Positions 24,222-34,049 of a stretch of 64,000 nucleotides of DNA are shown piece by piece (position 1 is the first letter of the stretch; each line of letters opens with the position of its first letter). A program made the translations under genes and the position numbers. The notes under the pieces were generated by a model. It was not told the origin of the DNA, did not search any database, and saw only the letters and a list, made by a program, of their open reading frames with translations. Source of the stretch: an uncultured Clostridium sp. GTDB taxonomy: Bacteria > Bacillota > Clostridia > Lachnospirales > Lachnospiraceae. The stretch covers positions 62,001 through 126,000 of the forward strand of contig CAKSBP010000002.1 in assembly GCA_934438135.1 (NCBI GenBank), in the 5' to 3' direction.

Positions 24222-24307
24222 GAAACAAAGAAGGGGGAGCGAATGAAAGACTATATTCTTGAATTCTTATATAATCTATAATGAAAAATAAAAGAAAGGA
24301 TTGAGTA

Positions 24308-25243
24308 ATGATACAGCAGAATGAACTTTCTAAGGAACCACTTACAAAAGAACAAATAGAATCCTGTAGGCATAAATCAGAAAAGCGATGGTATCGTTTT
24401 ATGGTCTTTTTGAATATGATATTGATAGTTGGAGTCATTGCAGCCTGTGTGATACACATTCCGCAGTATAAAAAGACGGTAGAACAGAAAATGAAAGGAA
24501 ATCAGGAAAAGTTTATTGAAGAAGTGGCGAATGAATTATTTTCTGAAAATTATATGGAGGGAAAAGTACCAACTGAGCTGAAATTATTTGTAACTGGGAT
24601 GTTCATACTCTTTCTAATTCCTTTTATTCTTTATTTTTATTATGCGAAGCTTCGTATTAATGGTGTACGGATTACAGAGAAGAATTTTCCAGATGTTCAT
24701 CAGCGGATTGTGGAGTATTCTTGGAGACTAGGATTAAAGGAAGTGCCGAAAGCATATGTTGTCCAGCAAAGCGGCGTATTAAATGCATTTTCTTCTTTTG
24801 TTGTGAAAAAGCAGTATATTCAGATTAATTCGGAACTTTTTGAAATTGCATATCGGGAACATAAAGATATGGATGCACTTGATTTTATTATTGGGCATGA
24901 ATTGTCTCATATCCGTTATGCACACGCAACATTTCATTATAATCTGCCAATCTGGTTCGTCATGGGGATTCCTATTATTGGAACAACGGCAAGCCGTGCC
25001 AGAGAATATAGCTGTGACCGGCTTTCTCAGCTGCTGACAGGGAGCCGTGGAATTGATGCAATGTTTGCATTAATAGTGGATCGTCATTTATATAAATCTG
25101 TTGATTTGGATGCTTACCTGGAAGATGCGGCGCAGGAAAAAGGTTTTTTTGTATGGCTGAATAATCTCTTATCCACTCACCCGGTTATGACGAAGAGGAT
25201 AAAAGCACTTGTAGATCGTTATGGTAGTGGAAAACTTTACTAG
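24308..25243 (+). CDS. M48-family membrane metalloprotease
   Basis: The 311-residue protein has two membrane segments (about 33-50 and 94-112) and a zinc-protease domain with H197-E198-x-x-H201 (GHELSH) and the third ligand E233 in AREYSCDR. It resembles HtpX/YhfN-type M48 peptidases that act on membrane or exported proteins. It lies 86 bases after the response-regulator gene and three bases before the overlapping open frame of the lipoprotein, suggesting an operon for envelope upkeep. Confidence 0.88.
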   Translation: MIQQNELSKEPLTKEQIESCRHKSEKRWYRFMVFLNMILIVGVIAACVIHIPQYKKTVEQKMKGNQEKFIEEVANELFSENYMEGKVPTELKLFVTGMFILFLIPFILYFYYAKLRINGVRITEKNFPDVHQRIVEYSWRLGLKEVPKAYVVQQSGVLNAFSSFVVKKQYIQINSELFEIAYREHKDMDALDFIIGHELSHIRYAHATFHYNLPIWFVMGIPIIGTTASRAREYSCDRLSQLLTGSRGIDAMFALIVDRHLYKSVDLDAYLEDAAQEKGFFVWLNNLLSTHPVMTKRIKALVDRYGSGKLY

Positions 25244-25350
25244 AAGTGAAAATAAACTGGTTGAAAACCTGTCTTTACATAATTATAATAGACAAGGAAA
25301 TGAACTACGTAGCTGTTGTAACCCGCTTGTATAAAAGGAGAGTGAACAGA

Positions 25351-26754
25351 TTGAGACGAAATCGAGCTTGGGCAGTGTTTTGGCTGGCAGTTTCTGCAGC
25401 ACTATTTACCGGGTGTGGACACCGGAAACCAGATACATCTTCTTCCATATCAAGTCTAACGGAAGAAACACAAGAACCATCTGAGAAAGTCACAGAGAGT
25501 GTACAGGAAGAAAGCAAAGCAGATGAGAATGGCATTTCCGTTCGGATGGTGAAGAAATACATCAAAGAAAAGAAGGCAGATTTGGAAGAAACCCTGACAT
25601 CTGCCAAGGAAAAAGAATTGTCGGTTGAGACAAGAGAATATAATGGAGAACCTATGTTTTTCTTAATCTGTACACCAGAGGATACCAGTTTCTCTGTTTT
25701 ATATCGTATACGGTTAGAAGAAGAAACAGTGGCAGGACTCGATTTTATTGCATCAGGTATGCATGAATATTTGAAATTTGATATTGTAACATTATCAGAA
25801 GGAAACTATATTGCAGTATATAGTGCTTCCAATGTGGGAAATGGAAACCTTCTGTTTGTGGATATAAATAAACTTTATGGCCGTCAGAATGGAGCAGATC
25901 CAGATTTTCAGATGTTGGCAGTGGATGCTCATTATGAGAAACTTCCTTGTAATGGAAGTAATTATACACTTTCCAAGGTATTTTCAAATGGTATTCTAAT
26001 ACCAGAATATAAGGATATAGATGGTGATGGAAATACTGATGTAATTCTTTCTGGAATTGTAGAAACCTATCAATCGGAGAAAGATTCGGAAGATTTTACA
26101 TTGGAATCCAGACAGGATGTAACTCAGATGTACCTGTATGATGATAAGGAAAAGAAATTTACCCTTCAATCGTCTCAGGATTTAACGGAGAAAGCACCAA
26201 TGACCTGGAATGATATGATGGTAAATAATCATGTGCTATTAAATGAAACACCATATGCAATTGTTACATTGAAAGAAATGTTGGACTGCCATAAGGAAGT
26301 TCCGTCAGTATTAGTGGAGAAGGCAGGAAACGGACAGTACTGGCATTATTATGGATATAAGGGAATTACTTATGTGTTCCTTGGAAAGAAAACATTAAGT
26401 GATTTTGACTGTCTGAACTATGTTATTTTAACGGATAATTCTTATTCTCTGACAAATGGTATTCAGGTTGGAATGAGAGAGGAAGATTTGGCAAAAACCT
26501 CGCTTGATTTTACAAAGTTTCCAAGAAAACAGGTTGGGTCGGGAAAAAGCCTTTCTACACTGTTTTTAAATGATAAAAAAGGATTAATTAATACTTTGGT
26601 TGAGAAATACGATAGTATTTATTATGTTTCGGGGGAAGTAGATGCTTTGGTTCAAACAGATGAGGAAAAAAATCCATTGGTACAGCAGGGATTGATTGTC
26701 GTTGTGAAAGATGGCAAAGTCATCTGTGTGTCGACAGATCAGCCTGATTTATAA
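25351..26754 (+). CDS. Hypothetical lipoprotein with DxDGDG motif
   Basis: Start chosen at TTG 25351, ten bases after AAAGGAG: this gives MRRNRAWAVFWLAVSAALFTGC, an ideal lipoprotein signal with the lipid-bearing Cys at about residue 22. The longer frame from 25246 would bury that signal. The 467-residue protein then has a Ser/Thr/Glu-rich tether and a large domain containing KDIDGDGNTDVIL, a calcium-loop pattern seen in FG-GAP-like repeats. Family unknown. It probably sits on the outer face of the membrane beside the M48 protease. Confidence 0.75.
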   Translation: MRRNRAWAVFWLAVSAALFTGCGHRKPDTSSSISSLTEETQEPSEKVTESVQEESKADENGISVRMVKKYIKEKKADLEETLTSAKEKELSVETREYNGEPMFFLICTPEDTSFSVLYRIRLEEETVAGLDFIASGMHEYLKFDIVTLSEGNYIAVYSASNVGNGNLLFVDINKLYGRQNGADPDFQMLAVDAHYEKLPCNGSNYTLSKVFSNGILIPEYKDIDGDGNTDVILSGIVETYQSEKDSEDFTLESRQDVTQMYLYDDKEKKFTLQSSQDLTEKAPMTWNDMMVNNHVLLNETPYAIVTLKEMLDCHKEVPSVLVEKAGNGQYWHYYGYKGITYVFLGKKTLSDFDCLNYVILTDNSYSLTNGIQVGMREEDLAKTSLDFTKFPRKQVGSGKSLSTLFLNDKKGLINTLVEKYDSIYYVSGEVDALVQTDEEKNPLVQQGLIVVVKDGKVICVSTDQPDL

Positions 26755-26765
26755 ATAAAAACAGA

Positions 26766-26812
26766 CCGCTCCTATCTTTGTAAGAAATATAACAGATAGG
26801 GGCGGCTTTTTA
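26766..26812. terminator. Terminator between convergent genes
   Basis: CCGCTCCTATCT pairs with AGATAGGGGCGG, followed by CTTTTTATTTTTT. Confidence 0.88.
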
Positions 26813-26819
26813 TTTTTTA

Positions 26820-28160
26820 TTATTCAGCTAATGCAGCATTGATATTTAAACGTCCTCCAGTCAAAACTTTATTTTTTAGGCTGGACACTTTATCTGCTGA
26901 ATTAAGAATTTTAGCTTTTATTTCACTTGCACTCAGGCTAGGATCATATTCTTTTAATAATACAGCAGCACCTGTAACATAAGGTGTAGCCATGGAAGTT
27001 CCACTCATATATTCGTAGCTGCTTCCAGGTACACTGCTGTAAATACTGACACCAGGTGCGGCGATATCAACAGAAGTTTTTCCATAGCAGGAGAAACTTG
27101 CAAGTCTGTCATAACGGTCTGTAGCAGCTACTGAAATGATATTGCTGCAGGTAAAGCTTGCAGGATAGCTTGCATAAGTGTCATCGTTAGTACCTTCATT
27201 TCCAGCTGCAGTTATGAATAATCCACTTTCACTAATTGCATCATGTAATGCCTGGCTGTAGCCACCGCCACCCCAGCTGTTATTTGTGATAGGAATTCCC
27301 ATCATGTTTGCGTAGTTAATAGCTTCAATAGCAGCTGAAGTTGTACCTGAACCATCTGCATCAAGGAACTTCAGAGCGGCAATCTGTGCTCCCCATGTAA
27401 CGCCTGCAACACCTATTCCATTATTTCCGGCAGCAGCAGCGATTCCAGCACAATGTGTTCCATGTCCATTATCATCCATTGGATCATTTGTATCATCTGC
27501 GAAATTCCAGCCATGTACATCATCAATATATCCATTTCCATCATTGTCGATTCCATCATTTGGTATTTCACCAGGATTTGTCCAGATATTTGAACTTAAG
27601 TCAGGATGAGTATAATCAACACCACTATCGATGATACCGACAACAACGGAAGAATCCCCTGTAAACTGTGACCAGGCACTTGGTGCACTGATTTTTTTCA
27701 AACCGTAAAGTCTGCTGTAATAAGTATCATTAGGAGTGATGTCTTGAGCGGTAACTATGTAATCGGGTTCTGCATATTTTACGTCTGGATTATTATTTAG
27801 CAGGTCGATTGCATCGGTTACAGACTGTTCATCTGTATCAGCTAATGTAAGCAAATATATGTTACTTTGATCTACACTTTTAGCAGATAATTCAGATTTT
27901 GGAGAACTTGTTTCAACAGGATGAGAAATTAGTTTAACGGTATCAATATTAAGTCCTGTAAAAATACTTTCTGCGGAGTATGTTCCAGAGGATGGTTCAA
28001 CAGCAACGATAACATGTCCTGGTGCAAAAGCAGGTTCCTCTTTATAAGACTCTGGATGCATATGATTTATGCTTTTTGCATAACTTTTCTGTACTGGCGT
28101 CAGACTGCTTACAACTAATGCTAATCCTAATACAACGCTTGCAATTTTTCTTTTTTTCAT
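26820..28160 (-). CDS. Secreted subtilisin-like serine protease (S8)
   Basis: The 446-residue protein has a signal peptide (1-28), an I9-like propeptide (about 45-140) and a subtilase domain with D178 (IIDSGVDYTHPDL), H233 (NGHGTHCAG), oxyanion N321 (AAGNEGT) and S389 (SGTSMATP). An Asp/Asn/Gly-rich calcium insert (NDGIDNDGNGYIDD) lies between Asp and His. It lacks a sortase or LPxTG tail, so it is probably released. It is monocistronic. Confidence 0.93.
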   Translation of the reverse strand: MKKRKIASVVLGLALVVSSLTPVQKSYAKSINHMHPESYKEEPAFAPGHVIVAVEPSSGTYSAESIFTGLNIDTVKLISHPVETSSPKSELSAKSVDQSNIYLLTLADTDEQSVTDAIDLLNNNPDVKYAEPDYIVTAQDITPNDTYYSRLYGLKKISAPSAWSQFTGDSSVVVGIIDSGVDYTHPDLSSNIWTNPGEIPNDGIDNDGNGYIDDVHGWNFADDTNDPMDDNGHGTHCAGIAAAAGNNGIGVAGVTWGAQIAALKFLDADGSGTTSAAIEAINYANMMGIPITNNSWGGGGYSQALHDAISESGLFITAAGNEGTNDDTYASYPASFTCSNIISVAATDRYDRLASFSCYGKTSVDIAAPGVSIYSSVPGSSYEYMSGTSMATPYVTGAAVLLKEYDPSLSASEIKAKILNSADKVSSLKNKVLTGGRLNINAALAE

Positions 28161-28369
28161 AATGTTTTCCTCCTGTAATTTTATTTAATTTGTTTGTTTA
28201 GCAGTATATGGTATCTTTATCCATAAGTCAACAAAAAAGTCCTGTCTTCTGTTTATCTAAGGAAAAATACAGATTCTAGTTAATTTTATTTACTTTTCTA
28301 ACTATTTCTCTTTTTAAAATAATGAATAGAACTGTTTAGAAAATTAAATAAAGTTTATATACATTTGTA

Positions 28370-28398
28370 TTGACAAATCTAATATAAAAAATTAAAAT
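28370..28398 (+). promoter_or_regulatory. Promoter of the fluoride-riboswitch transcript
   Basis: TTGACA (28370-28375), 17-base spacer, TAAAAT (28393-28398); transcription would begin just before the riboswitch. The rest of the 365-base space 28161-28525 shows nothing else. Confidence 0.85.
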
Positions 28399-28410
28399 AT
28401 TTTAAATAAA

Positions 28411-28469
28411 GGGAATGAAGTACTCCCGCAGTGAAAACTGAAACCGCTTAATCAGCTGATGACTTCTGC
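28411..28469 (+). promoter_or_regulatory. Fluoride riboswitch (crcB motif)
   Basis: The leader carries GGGAATGAAGTACTCCC as first stem-loop, then AAACCGC and AGCTGATGACTTCTGC, in the order of the crcB consensus (GGNGAUGGNGUUCNCC, AACCGC, GCUGAUGACUCCU). The class binds fluoride through magnesium ions and turns on fluoride exporters and fluoride-resistant enzymes. Directly downstream is a cation:proton antiporter gene, one of the gene types known to be linked with this riboswitch. Confidence 0.9.
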
Positions 28470-28496
28470 AAATATGCAGAAGGTGTCAGCTTTTTT
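28455..28496 (+). terminator. Expression platform of the fluoride riboswitch
   Basis: GCTGA-TGA-CTTCTGC pairs with GCAGAAG-GTG-TCAGC and is followed by TTTTTT. The 5' arm overlaps the aptamer's last conserved segment, so fluoride binding should prevent termination. Confidence 0.9.
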
Positions 28497-28525
28497 GTGT
28501 TATAAAAAATTAGGAGGATAAACAA

Positions 28526-29704
28526 ATGTTATTTAGTATTGCATTAATATTGTTGGTAGGAATGGCAGCCGGATGGATCTGTAAGAAGGTAAAACTGCCA
28601 AGTCTGCTTGGGATGATTTTTACGGGGATTGTACTAGGTCCTTATGCACTGAACTTGATTGATGGATCGATTCTTAGCATTTCGTCGGAACTAAGAAGAA
28701 TTGCTTTGATTATTATTTTAACCAGAGCGGGACTGTCTTTGGATGTAAATGATTTAAAGAAGGTTGGAAGACCTGCTGTTATGATGTGTTTTGTACCAGC
28801 CTGTTTTGAAATAATAGGAATGGTAGTTCTAGCACCAAAGATGTTAGGCATTTCTGTTTTAGATGCTGCATTAATGGGAACAGTTGTTGGGGCCGTTTCA
28901 CCAGCAGTTATAGTACCTAAAATGCTGAAACTGATGGAAGAAGGTTATGGAACGAAGAAAGGAATTCCACAGCTGCTTTTGGCAGGTGCTTCTGTGGATG
29001 ATGTATTTGTTATTGTTTTATTTGCTTCTTTCCTAGGTCTGGAAAAGGGAGGAAAGATTTCATTACTTAGTTTTGCTCAGATTCCTGTATCAATTGTGCT
29101 GGGAGCTTTAGTTGGAGCAGTAGTGGGATATTTCCTGACAGCTTATTTTAAAAAAGTCCATATTCGGGATACTGCCAAGGTTTTGATTATATTAAGTGTT
29201 TCTTTTATTCTGGTCACGCTGGAAGATAAATTGTCTGGAATTGTTCCATTTTCAGGATTGATTGCGGTTATGTGCTTGGGAATCCTAATTCAGAGGAAAC
29301 GTGAAGTGGCTGCAAGAAGACTATCGGACAAATTTTCAAAAATATGGGTCGGTGCAGAAGTGCTTCTATTTGTGTTAGTCGGTGCTACCGTTGATTTAAA
29401 TTATGCTGTATCAGCTGGAACTGCAGCGGTTATTTTGATTTTTGGTGTGCTTGTGTTCCGAATGGCAGGTGTGTTTATTTGTTTAATAAAGACACCATTT
29501 AATATGAAAGAAAGATTGTTCTGCATGGTAGGATATATGCCAAAAGCGACAGTGCAGGCGGCAATTGGGGGTGTACCTCTGGCAGCAGGACTTGGATGTG
29601 GAAAAATTATTTTAACGGTTGCTGTTCTGGCAATCTTGATTACAGCACCACTTGGAGCGTTTGGAATTGAGCGGATTTATCGGAGATGTCTGGAGAGGGA
29701 GTAG
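28526..29704 (+). CDS. Cation:proton antiporter (CPA family), fluoride-regulated
   Basis: The 392-residue protein starts behind AGGAGG and has about 12 membrane helices of the Na+/H+ exchanger fold (LPSLLGMIFTGIVLGPYAL; GASVDDVFVIVLF with the ion-site Asp pair; VGATVDLNY). It lacks C-terminal RCK/KefC domains. The fluoride riboswitch in front of it implies a role in fluoride tolerance, either ion homeostasis during fluoride stress or fluoride extrusion; the transported ion is not determined. No crcB or CLC-F gene is beside it. Confidence 0.9.
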   Translation: MLFSIALILLVGMAAGWICKKVKLPSLLGMIFTGIVLGPYALNLIDGSILSISSELRRIALIIILTRAGLSLDVNDLKKVGRPAVMMCFVPACFEIIGMVVLAPKMLGISVLDAALMGTVVGAVSPAVIVPKMLKLMEEGYGTKKGIPQLLLAGASVDDVFVIVLFASFLGLEKGGKISLLSFAQIPVSIVLGALVGAVVGYFLTAYFKKVHIRDTAKVLIILSVSFILVTLEDKLSGIVPFSGLIAVMCLGILIQRKREVAARRLSDKFSKIWVGAEVLLFVLVGATVDLNYAVSAGTAAVILIFGVLVFRMAGVFICLIKTPFNMKERLFCMVGYMPKATVQAAIGGVPLAAGLGCGKIILTVAVLAILITAPLGAFGIERIYRRCLERE

Positions 29705-29741
29705 TTTGATATAGGACTTGTTTTATTTAGCGATAGAGCAC

Positions 29742-29766
29742 TACATCTAATTATTGATGTATTTTT
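29742..29766 (+). terminator. Weak terminator after the antiporter gene
   Basis: TACATC-TAATTATT-GATGTA followed by five T. Confidence 0.45.
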
Positions 29767-29840
29767 CATGCCATTTCCTCGGTATATGATTTCGAATTAA
29801 AACTTTATAATAGAAACAATGATAAAATGAGGAGGAATGT

Positions 29841-30497
29841 ATGGTGATATTCGAAAAAGATACCGTATTGGTAATGGCAGGAGATTCTGTAACAGACTGT
29901 GGCAGAAGATATGAATCGGAGCCGGCCGGCTGGGGTTCTTTTGGAGATGGATATGTAAATCTAGTCAATGCATTTTTATGTTCTATGTATCCAGAAAATG
30001 AGGTGATGGTCGTAAATAGAGGAGTGAACGGAAACACCATTGTAGATTTAGAAAAACGCTGGGATAAGGATATATTGGAACTGAATCCAACCTGGGTTAC
30101 TGTTTTAATTGGAATTAATGACGTATGGGGACATTTCTCTGGACAATTAGAACACAGAAGAACAGTAGACGAAGCTACTTACAGAGGACTTTATGAAAGC
30201 ATTGTAAAGCGGACGATTAATAAAGTGAGTGGAATGATAATTCTTAGTCCGTTTATGATGGAGAAAAATAAAAATGATGAGATGCGCCAAATGGTAGAGA
30301 CATATGCGGGGATTGCCAGAGAAATAGCAGAAAAATATGGACTGATGTATGTAGACCTGCAGAAGAGAATGGATAAATTTCTGGAATCACTTTCTTCCTA
30401 TCATATTTCGCAGGATCGAGTACATCCAGATATTAAGGGGCATATGATTATAGCCAAAACGATTATGGATGCAGCTGGTGCAGACTGGACAAGATAA
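29841..30497 (+). CDS. SGNH/GDSL carbohydrate esterase
   Basis: The 218-residue cytosolic protein follows GGAGG and has all four SGNH blocks: GDSVTD (nucleophile Ser near residue 16), the Gly of VNRGVNGNT, Asn in IGINDVW, and DRVHPD (catalytic Asp-x-x-His). Relatives remove acetyl groups from plant oligosaccharides. It heads an operon with alpha-fucosidase and beta-galactosidase genes (40-base gap), which fits de-acetylation of the galactosyl residues of imported xyloglucan fragments. No signal peptide is seen. The promoter region has TATAAT at about 29812 without a clear -35, as expected of an activated promoter. Confidence 0.87.
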   Translation: MVIFEKDTVLVMAGDSVTDCGRRYESEPAGWGSFGDGYVNLVNAFLCSMYPENEVMVVNRGVNGNTIVDLEKRWDKDILELNPTWVTVLIGINDVWGHFSGQLEHRRTVDEATYRGLYESIVKRTINKVSGMIILSPFMMEKNKNDEMRQMVETYAGIAREIAEKYGLMYVDLQKRMDKFLESLSSYHISQDRVHPDIKGHMIIAKTIMDAAGADWTR

Positions 30498-30536
30498 AAA
30501 TAAGAAATGAAGTCATTTAAAAATAGGAGATTTTAA

Positions 30537-32003
30537 ATGGAAAAATATTTAGAACAAATTGAAAAAATTATTAAACAAGGTCCGTATAAAGATAATTGGG
30601 AATCCTTATCGGAATGGGAAGCACCACGCTGGTTTTCCAAGAAGAAGTTTGGTATTTTTATTCATTGGGGACTCTACAGTGTACCGGCAAATTCTAACGA
30701 GTGGTATTCCAGAAATATGTACATAAAAGGTATGCCGGCCTATGAGCATCATATTAAAACCTATGGTCCTCAGAAAGATTTTGGATATAAAGATTTTATT
30801 CCAATGTTTAAGGCAGAAAATTTTGAGCCGGATATTTGGGCAGAATTACTGAAAGAATCAGGGGCACAGTATGTGGTACCTGTTGCAGAACATCACGATG
30901 GATTTCAGATGTACCGCAGTGAGATTTCTAAGTGGAATGCATTTGAAATGGGACCAAAGCGTGATATACTAGGAGAGCTTAAAGATGCATTTCAGAAAAA
31001 AGGAATGGTATTTGGAACTTCTTCTCATAGAGCAGAGCACTGGTTTTTTATGAGTCATGGAAAAGAATTTGACAGCGATGTTAAGGAACCATTAAAACGA
31101 GGCGATTTTTACTGGCCGTCTATGCCAGAACCAGATCCAGAAGACTTGTTCAGTAAACCATATCCCACAAAAGAGTATTTAGAGGACTGGATGATTCGCA
31201 CCTGTGAACTGATTGATAATTATCAGCCGGAAATTCTGTATTTTGACTGGTGGATACAACATCAGTCATTTAAACCATATTTATTAAAGGTAGCAGCGTA
31301 TTATTATAATCGCGGGAAAGAATGGGGAAAAGAAGTCGGCATCTGCTACAAGCATGAGGCAATGATGTTTGGAAGTGGAATTGTAGAAGTAGAACGTGGC
31401 GGATTTGCAGAAGCGAAGCCATATGTATGGCAGACGGATACTGCGGTTGCCAGAAATTCCTGGTGCTATACGGACACACTTGATTATAAATCGACCAAAG
31501 AAATTATCTGGAAACTGATTGATGTAGTCAGTAAAAATGGAAATCTTCTATTAAATATTGGACCGAAAGCAGATGGAACAATTCCAGAGGGGGATCGTAA
31601 GATTTTAAAAGAACTGGGTATGTGGATGAAAGATAATAAAGAAGCTGTACTGGAATCAAAAGTATGGAGAAAGTCCAAAGAAGGTCCATTTAAAGACTGC
31701 GAAGGACAGTTTATGGAAAGTGATGTGCCAGAGTATACAAGTGAGGATTTCCGATTTACCGTAGCAAAAGGAAATCTGTATGTGTTTTGTATGAAGTATC
31801 CGGAAAATGGACAGATTTGTGTAAAATCCCTGGCAGATTCATCGGATCAAAATCTTCCGGAATTTCATGGAATTATAAAAAATATATCCATTCTTGGATT
31901 TAATGAAAAGCCAGAATATCAAGTAACAGATGAAGGACTGAAAATAAAAACAAGCCGCGTTGCAAGTGAACTGCCGGTAGTATTCAAGGTGGAAGTAGAA
32001 TAA
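30537..32003 (+). CDS. Alpha-L-fucosidase, GH29
   Basis: The 488-residue protein has the GH29 hallmarks: WFSKKKFGIFIHWGLYSVP, the substrate-binding EHHDGF (about 118-122), and the nucleophile D237 in ILYFDWW. It carries no signal peptide, so it acts on imported sugars. GH29 enzymes release terminal L-fucose, retaining configuration. With GH42 12 bases downstream, a substrate with fucose on galactose is likely, such as the fucosyl-galactosyl side chain of xyloglucan; blood-group or milk glycans are the alternative. Confidence 0.93.
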   Translation: MEKYLEQIEKIIKQGPYKDNWESLSEWEAPRWFSKKKFGIFIHWGLYSVPANSNEWYSRNMYIKGMPAYEHHIKTYGPQKDFGYKDFIPMFKAENFEPDIWAELLKESGAQYVVPVAEHHDGFQMYRSEISKWNAFEMGPKRDILGELKDAFQKKGMVFGTSSHRAEHWFFMSHGKEFDSDVKEPLKRGDFYWPSMPEPDPEDLFSKPYPTKEYLEDWMIRTCELIDNYQPEILYFDWWIQHQSFKPYLLKVAAYYYNRGKEWGKEVGICYKHEAMMFGSGIVEVERGGFAEAKPYVWQTDTAVARNSWCYTDTLDYKSTKEIIWKLIDVVSKNGNLLLNIGPKADGTIPEGDRKILKELGMWMKDNKEAVLESKVWRKSKEGPFKDCEGQFMESDVPEYTSEDFRFTVAKGNLYVFCMKYPENGQICVKSLADSSDQNLPEFHGIIKNISILGFNEKPEYQVTDEGLKIKTSRVASELPVVFKVEVE

Positions 32004-32015
32004 GGAGAAAATCAA

Positions 32016-34049
32016 ATGTCAAAGAGATTATGGAATCATAATAAGTTATCTTATGGAGGAGATTATAATCCAGAACAATGGAGTGAAGATGTCTGGGAAG
32101 AAGATATGAAAATGTTTCATGACGCCCACATTGATACGTTAACATTGAACGTATTTTCATGGGCATCCTTACAGTCTGATGAAAATACATATCATTTTGA
32201 ACGATTAGATAAAATCATGGATTTGGTAAGACAAAACGGAATGAAAGTATGCCTTGCCACTTCCACAGCAGTTCATCCTGCATGGATGGCGAGAAAATAT
32301 CCAGAAGTACTTCGAACAGAAGCAGATGGTATGAAACGGAAGTTTGGAAGCCGTCATAATTCCTGTCCAAACAGTCTGGTATATCAGAAGTATGCCACAA
32401 GACTGGCTGGAAAGCTGGCAGAACGTTATAAAGATCATGACAATATTATTGGATGGCATATTTCCAATGAATTTGGTGGAGAATGCTATTGTGAAAACTG
32501 TCAGAAAGCATTTCGCGTGTGGGCAAAAGAACGTTATAAAACGATTGAGAATTTAAATCGTGCCTGGAATAATTCTTTCTGGGGACATACTTTATACGAC
32601 TGGGAAGATATTGTGTTACCAGATTACCGGACAGAGCATTGGAAACTAGGCGATTTAGAACAGACAAATTTTCAGGGAATTTCTCTGGATTACAGGAGAT
32701 TTAATAGTGAAAGCATTTTGAACTGTTATCGCATGGAATATGATACCATTAAGTCAATTACACCGGATATTCCAATTACCACGAATCTCATGGGATTTTA
32801 TAAGCCGCTTGATTATCGGAAATGGGCCAAGTATATGGATTTTGTTTCCTGGGATAGTTATCCGGCTAATACGGATACTCCAGCAAGAATTGCCATGAAT
32901 CATGATTTAATTCGTGGATTAAAAGGTGGAATGCCATTTATTTTAATGGAACAGACACCGAGTGTTACAAACTGGCAGGCATATAATTCACTGAAACGTC
33001 CTGGGGTGATGCGTCTGTGGAGTTATCAGGCAGTTGCTCATGGTGCTGATTCGATTATGTTTTTCCAGATGAGGAGAAGCATTGGTGCCTGTGAAAAATA
33101 TCATGGTGCAGTGATAGACCACGCAGGAACAAAAAATACAAGAGTATTTCGTGAAGTAGCGGCACTTGGAAAAGAGTTAGACGTAATTGGAGACAAAACA
33201 CTTGGAGCAAGAGGGATGGCAAAGGCAGCCATTGTCTTTGACTGGGAAAACTGGTGGTCTGTAGAATATTCTGCCGGACCAAGCAATGATTTAAGATATC
33301 ATGATGAAGCAATCCAGTATTACAGTGCGTTTCATGAAAATAACATTGCAGTGGACATCATTGGAACAGAGGATGATTTATCTCAGTATGAAATTGTAGT
33401 GGCTCCAATTCTTTATATGACCAAAGAAAGACATGATGAGAGGATCCGTGAGTTTGTAAAGAACGGAGGAATTTTTGTAACAACATATTTTAGTGGATAT
33501 GTAGATGAAAATGATTTAGTAATTACAGGTGGTTACCCAGGAAAACTCCGGGATATACTTGGAATCTGGGTAGAAGAAAGCGATGCATTATTTCCTGAAG
33601 CAAGAAATCAGTTCTGCTTTGATGGAAAGGAATACGAGGCGAAACTGTTGTGTGATTTAATGCACTTAGAAGGTGCCGAAGCACTGGCAGCTTATGAAAA
33701 AGATTTTTACGCAGGGACTCCGGTTATTACAAAGAATCAGTTTGGAAACGGTACAGCTTATTATATTGGTACAAGTTCAGAAGCTGCATTTTATTCTGAC
33801 TTTGTCCAGAAAATCTGTAAAGAGAAACACATTGAGAAGGAAGCAGAGGTACCAGAAGGAGTAGAAGCGGTAAGAAGAAAGAATGATAATGGTGTATTCT
33901 TATTTCTATTAAATCACAGCGAGGAAACAAAAGAAGTAATAGTTCCTTCTGATTCAGTAGATATTATTACAGGAAAATCATATCATAGTGGAAACTGTAT
34001 CCCAATGGAGAAAAAAGACGTCGTAATATTACAGACAGAGGGGTTGTAG
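32016..34049 (+). CDS. Beta-galactosidase, GH42
   Basis: The 677-residue protein starts behind AAGGAGA. It has the GH42 opening LSYGGDYNPEQW, acid/base E152 in SNEFGGECYC (with zinc-type Cys in the following CYCENC), and nucleophile E312 in ILMEQTPS. The trimerisation and C-terminal small domains are present, so it is full length. No signal peptide. It would remove the beta-linked galactose exposed after the fucosidase next to it has acted. Confidence 0.93.
   Translation: MSKRLWNHNKLSYGGDYNPEQWSEDVWEEDMKMFHDAHIDTLTLNVFSWASLQSDENTYHFERLDKIMDLVRQNGMKVCLATSTAVHPAWMARKYPEVLRTEADGMKRKFGSRHNSCPNSLVYQKYATRLAGKLAERYKDHDNIIGWHISNEFGGECYCENCQKAFRVWAKERYKTIENLNRAWNNSFWGHTLYDWEDIVLPDYRTEHWKLGDLEQTNFQGISLDYRRFNSESILNCYRMEYDTIKSITPDIPITTNLMGFYKPLDYRKWAKYMDFVSWDSYPANTDTPARIAMNHDLIRGLKGGMPFILMEQTPSVTNWQAYNSLKRPGVMRLWSYQAVAHGADSIMFFQMRRSIGACEKYHGAVIDHAGTKNTRVFREVAALGKELDVIGDKTLGARGMAKAAIVFDWENWWSVEYSAGPSNDLRYHDEAIQYYSAFHENNIAVDIIGTEDDLSQYEIVVAPILYMTKERHDERIREFVKNGGIFVTTYFSGYVDENDLVITGGYPGKLRDILGIWVEESDALFPEARNQFCFDGKEYEAKLLCDLMHLEGAEALAAYEKDFYAGTPVITKNQFGNGTAYYIGTSSEAAFYSDFVQKICKEKHIEKEAEVPEGVEAVRRKNDNGVFLFLLNHSEETKEVIVPSDSVDIITGKSYHSGNCIPMEKKDVVILQTEGL

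Noticed and set aside
24243..24281. 12-codon frame with a good ribosome site
   Set aside because: Too short to call as a gene; kept only as a hint of a lost kinase start.
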